DNA from: Dipteronia dyeriana
Taxonomy: Eukaryota > Streptophyta > Magnoliopsida > Sapindales > Sapindaceae
Direction of reading: 5' to 3'
Assembly: GCA_032871835.1 (NCBI GenBank)
Contig: CM065297.1
Span: 25,181,598-25,245,597 of the forward strand
DNA length: 64,000 nucleotides
The notes beneath the pieces are model-generated. The model was not told the DNA's origin. It made no database searches and was given only the letters and a program-made list of their open reading frames with translations. Below, piece after piece: positions 60,101 to 64,000 of the stretch. The position numbers and the translations under genes are program-made. Each line of letters opens with the position of its first letter. The first letter of the stretch is position 1.

Positions 60101-63100
60101 GTGATAGTGGTTGGAAGGGCAAAACCATTCCCTTTTTAGGAGCAAGTTCAGCTGCACCAAAAATTCCATCTGAACTTCTCACTGCCATATCAATACCTGT
60201 AATTGTTCAAAAAAATTCATGCATTTAGAAGAAGAGTATGATATCAATGGTGTATGAACCTAACACAAATACAAGCAAGATGTAATGGAATACATGAAAA
60301 AGTAAGAGCATTAACCTTCTGTTCCATGTTCTCCAGAGGCTCTTTTCTTTTTCTTCTTGTCTTCATTTTCCTCAACGACAATTGATTTTGAATCACCAAT
60401 AGCTAAAATTATTTTTTCCAAATAAGTAGTGTTGATCAAAATTGAAATTCAATTTACATACAAGAAACATGAACTTAAATAAGAAAATTGATGACAGGAT
60501 TCAAACTAAGGAATCTTCAAATAGTTCTATCGATGGTAATCTATGCACTTTTTTGGCATTGCATTGCATAGGCCATTACCAAAACAGTGTGAAGATTTTT
60601 TTTTTAGAAGTATTACAACTATTATAATAGGATTGTTGGAATCCCCGGATATCTATTCCCATAAACCGAAAGAAAACTCTCCATACATGCTTCTAAAATG
60701 CATATATTGATACTCGAATCCCTTACCACCAATGTGGAAGGGAGATGCACAACCACCTATCCTAAAAGATGACGTACAATGCGAAGATTACCAACAATAT
60801 GACTATTGAGTAAATGATTTTTATATCCATGGGACCTATCTTCTTTTTATAAATGAGCATTCATATAATTCTTAATTCAATAAGTTAATATTCTTACGTA
60901 GATGGAGAATTAAAAATAGAAATGATCAAAGAAATAAAAGCAGTTTATTAGTTGATGTTACGACAAAGTTGAGTTTCTAATTGGTTTGTATAGGTGACTC
61001 ATTCATTTTGTGTGGAGACTTGTTTTATTTATTTTTTAAAATAATGTGGAGATTTGTTACGTGACTCATTCATTTTGTGTGAAGACTTGTTAGGTAAACT
61101 ATTGAATAAAGAGGAGAGAACTTACGGTTCAAAAAAGTCAATGCAGCAATAAATGAAACGTTGAAGAGAATGGAAAACCCAAATAACGCTCCAATGCAAA
61201 CCCAAAACATATAATCTTCAGTGAAGAAACCTCTAGCCTTAAGAAGTACTTCCCCAATTGTTCTTGCATTAATGTTGGAGTCTATGTTGGGCTGCATTGC
61301 ATGAAACTTATAAGATTTGGCTGACAAAGTAAATGTTAACGTATCAATGTTCAAACTATGGTAGATCTTACCGTGTCCCATCTTTTATCAAGGAACTCAT
61401 TCATAACCATTGCATTCTGTCCGTACATCATCGGAGAAATATAGTATCCCCATATCATCCATGGTTGAATGTCATCTACAGGCAGAAAAGGAAATTGATG
61501 TTCGAAGTCTATATATACTATTTAAAGAAAAAGATCATCACTAGAAATTGGTTGAATGCCATCTACAGGCAGAAAAGGAAATTGATGTTCGAAGTCTATA
61601 TATACTATTTAAAGAAAAAGATCATCACTAGAAATTGGACTATAAACAACTTGTTTTGACAACTACCAACTTACCTTTGGCAACAATAAATCCTCCAAGA
61701 ACAAAAACCAATAGCAAAGTGAAGGTACCCAGTGTGTTAGCAATAACTTCTACTCTTCCTAGAGCAGCAATGAACCGAAAGAGGGACAGAGCCATCTGAT
61801 GTACACCGAAGAGTGCTATGAACTGTCGGAAGAACCTAAATGGAAAAAAAGTAGTAAAGTTTTTTAAGCAATATTACCTCGATCTAACAAAACATGGAAA
61901 CACGAAACATAATCCAAACTTCTTACCTTGATGCAGATGGTGCAAAACCAATTGTGTAGTATGTTATAACGATCCATATTGCTGATTCCAGAAATGATAA
62001 TGGGATCCTGAGAAGCCATATGGGTAAGCCAAAAGCCCATGCAGGATAGAACATGTGATCACGTTGTTTGAAAAACACAGGAAGCCTCATAATAGTCATC
62101 GGAAGTTCTGAGAACCCATTAAACATAACATTAATCAGAGAGAAGAACAATGCTCCATAAAACTTTTGTCCACCCTCCAAAGTTCCTGCTTTCATTTCTG
62201 TCCTTAAGAAGACGGTAAATGCAATTATGGACATGATTGTTATCTGGACACTCTTGAAAATGAAGATGAAACCACTACGCTTCATTAGCAACCATTCCCT
62301 TGCAAAAGCTGCCTTGAACAACTCCCAATTTGAAATACCATACTTTTCTATCACCAATGCAGCAGGATGGGCTTTCGATTTATCATAAGGAATCCTAAGT
62401 TCTGATGAAATCTGTTGGCCTGTGTGGAAAGAACTAAAACCTTGCCCAAAATCAGAAACTGAAACATATCTATAAGGTTGGTTTCTCTTGAACCAATATT
62501 GTTCTTGGTCCTTCTTGGAAGTTACTTCTTGCAGAAAGTCAGCAACTCCTTTTCTATCTGGGCATTTGAAACCCATGAATTCGAAGAATTCAAGCACATT
62601 CTCTCGTGGACCTTGGTAGACAACTTGACCTTCTGAAAGTAGAATAACATCATCAAAAAGATTGTACGTCTCCGGCGCTGGCTGCAGAAGTGAAATGGCC
62701 ATTGTTACATCCATGACATGAACCATTTGCTTCGTGAATTTGCAAATTTGAAAAGTGGTGGAACTGTCCAACCCAGTTGATATTTCATCCATTAGAAGAA
62801 CCTTTGCAGGCCCAACCAGCATTTCTCCTGAAATCAGTTAGAACAAGAACTGTTTAAGACTTGCCGAGTCTAATTACAAATGCTTATCCTAGGTAATGCT
62901 TTTATTTGAAAATCAAAACATACCGGTAGTCACACGTTTCTTCTGTCCGCCAGAAATACCTCTTCTCATGTCATCACCGACCATAGTATCAGCACATATA
63001 TCCAAGCCAAGTATCTGTTAAGATTTCTAAAATTTCAAGTATCTGAAACCAAAAATAAAATGAACACAATCGAATATGAAAAGTGGAACAAACCTTGAGA

Positions 63101-63860
63101 ACATAATCGGTAACCAGACTAGTTTCTTGGCCTGCCACTGCAGTGGCTTTCATGAATGCATCAATCTCAGGATCTGGTTTGATTCCTGCTTCTTTTTCTC
63201 TTCTAGAAAGTTCTGCTAGCAATTCATACCTTGTACCAACACCTAAACATCGTCCCGAGAAATCCAATGTCTCGCGTACTGTCATCTCCCCGTGATGAAG
63301 ATCATGTTGACTGATGTAAGCACAAGTTCTCTGAGGCACAAACTCAGTCAATTCGTGGCCACAATAGGTGACTTTCCCGGATGTCTGTTCAAAACCCCAA
63401 CTTATATGAGCAGATTGTCTCAAATTACAGTGAAAATATTACTAATTCATGCAAATTAATAAGCAAACAAAAGATAGAAATTGTAAAAAGATCATAAACA
63501 CACCCTTAGATCGTCGCCAAGCTTCCCAGCAAGTGCCAACATCAAAGTTGTTTTCCCGGATCCTGGAGGACCCAGAATAAGTGTCATCCTGAAATTTTAT
63601 ATTTGAGTTACTCATACTATCTATGGCACATTAGAGAGAACAAAAGAAAGGAGTCTACTTCATCAGGTGAAAATTGTCCATCAATTTGAAAATGGAACAA
63701 TTACTCTTTATGCCAAATTGCAAAACTTAGCTTTTCTTGATGAAATTATCATAGAGCAATTCATGAATTACCTGGATGGTCTGACGACTCCGCTAACATC
63801 TTTAAGAATCTGGATTTTTCTTTTATTATGTGGAAAAAGATGAGCAAATCCCAAAACGCT
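57169..63860 (-). CDS. Full-size PDR/ABCG ABC transporter (5' end outside window)
   Basis: Eighteen exons join in frame with GT/AG introns: 63772-63860, 63504-63588, 63094-63384, 62924-63014, 61927-62827, 61675-61835, 61372-61475, 61126-61291, 60316-60402, 60060-60196, 59631-59963, 59211-59501, 59019-59102, 58712-58845, 58383-58610, 58036-58207, 57634-57888, 57169-57444 (TAA). Order: first nucleotide-binding domain (Walker [10 protein letters not shown], signature ISGGQKKR, Walker [13 protein letters not shown]), first membrane domain, basic linker (KKKKKR), second nucleotide-binding domain ([33 protein letters not shown]), second membrane domain ending IKFLNFQRR. This reverse domain order and length define the PDR subgroup of ABCG pumps, which export varied compounds (terpenoids, hormones, xenobiotics) at the plasma membrane using ATP. 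No broken frame was seen. The substrate cannot be told, and the N-terminal exon(s) and promoter lie to the right. Confidence 0.95.
61463..61636. repeat. 87-bp tandem duplication across an intron-exon boundary of the PDR gene
   Basis: Two copies, starting at 61463 and 61550, are nearly identical (gtcatctacaggcag versus gccatctacaggcag). Each includes a 3' splice-acceptor-like ctgtag on the minus strand. The true exon begins at 61475; the second acceptor lies 87 bases further upstream in the transcript. Confidence 0.9.
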
Positions 63861-64000
63861 CTGTTTTCCATCAAAAAAACCCAAATTAAATTAATTATCA
63901 GTCAAAACTCAAAAGTGATTGTTATATAAATATCTATTAGTTTAAAGTAGTAATTATTATATAAAAATCCGGAAATTTTGCGATTGAAGGATGATGATGG

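Overview
The window is AT-rich nuclear DNA from a flowering plant, probably a eudicot. It has intron-rich ABC transporter exons with canonical GT/AG junctions and plant-type LTR retrotransposons, hAT and Mutator-like elements. The species cannot be told from the sequence. The only intact-looking host gene lies at the right edge. It is a full-size pleiotropic-drug-resistance (PDR/ABCG) ABC transporter on the minus strand (57169-63860, 18 exons visible), and its N-terminal exons lie beyond the window.

Left part (1-20.8 kb). A short copia-like element with no coding capacity (274-2530, target duplication ATGAA) is followed by a probable MITE. Next comes a broken second copy of the 3' half of the PDR gene (3404-6957). 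It shares about 300 bp of 3' flank with the gene at 57 kb, so the two are a segmental duplication now separated by about 50 kb of transposons. After it lies a transposon-type gene with DUF1985-like and Ulp1/C48-protease-like parts (minus strand, 8495-20000). This gene is cut into three pieces by a solo LTR (9416-11571, duplication ACAAA) and by a copia element that kept gag and lost pol (14246-19760, duplication CTTCG).

Middle (20-38 kb). A degenerate short-motif array (20145-20770) is followed by a minus-strand Ty3/gypsy Tat-like gag with its primer-binding site, then a minus-strand copia gag with a 2.2-kb LTR. Next come a plus-strand Tat-like integrase with an antisense ORF downstream, a 67-bp tandem array of about 14 units (34945-35890), and a decayed MuDR-type transposase.

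Right-centre (38-57 kb). A solo LTR (38151-51067) was split by a 10.9-kb Athila-like Ty3/gypsy element (39967-50893, duplication TGTGT, tRNA-Asp-type primer site). Between its integrase and its 3' LTR this element carries an unidentified 183-residue ORF and an intronless, decayed copy of a LOG cytokinin-activating-enzyme gene. This is the most interesting finding in the window. Beyond it lie a 1275-bp hAT element with perfect 17-bp inverted repeats, an 8-bp target duplication and only the dimerisation domain of a transposase; a probable 729-bp hAT-type non-autonomous element; and a solo LTR of the Athila-like family.

Almost all coding material between the two PDR copies is broken. The region reads as a duplicated transporter locus that grew by nested insertion, with one copy still plausibly functional.
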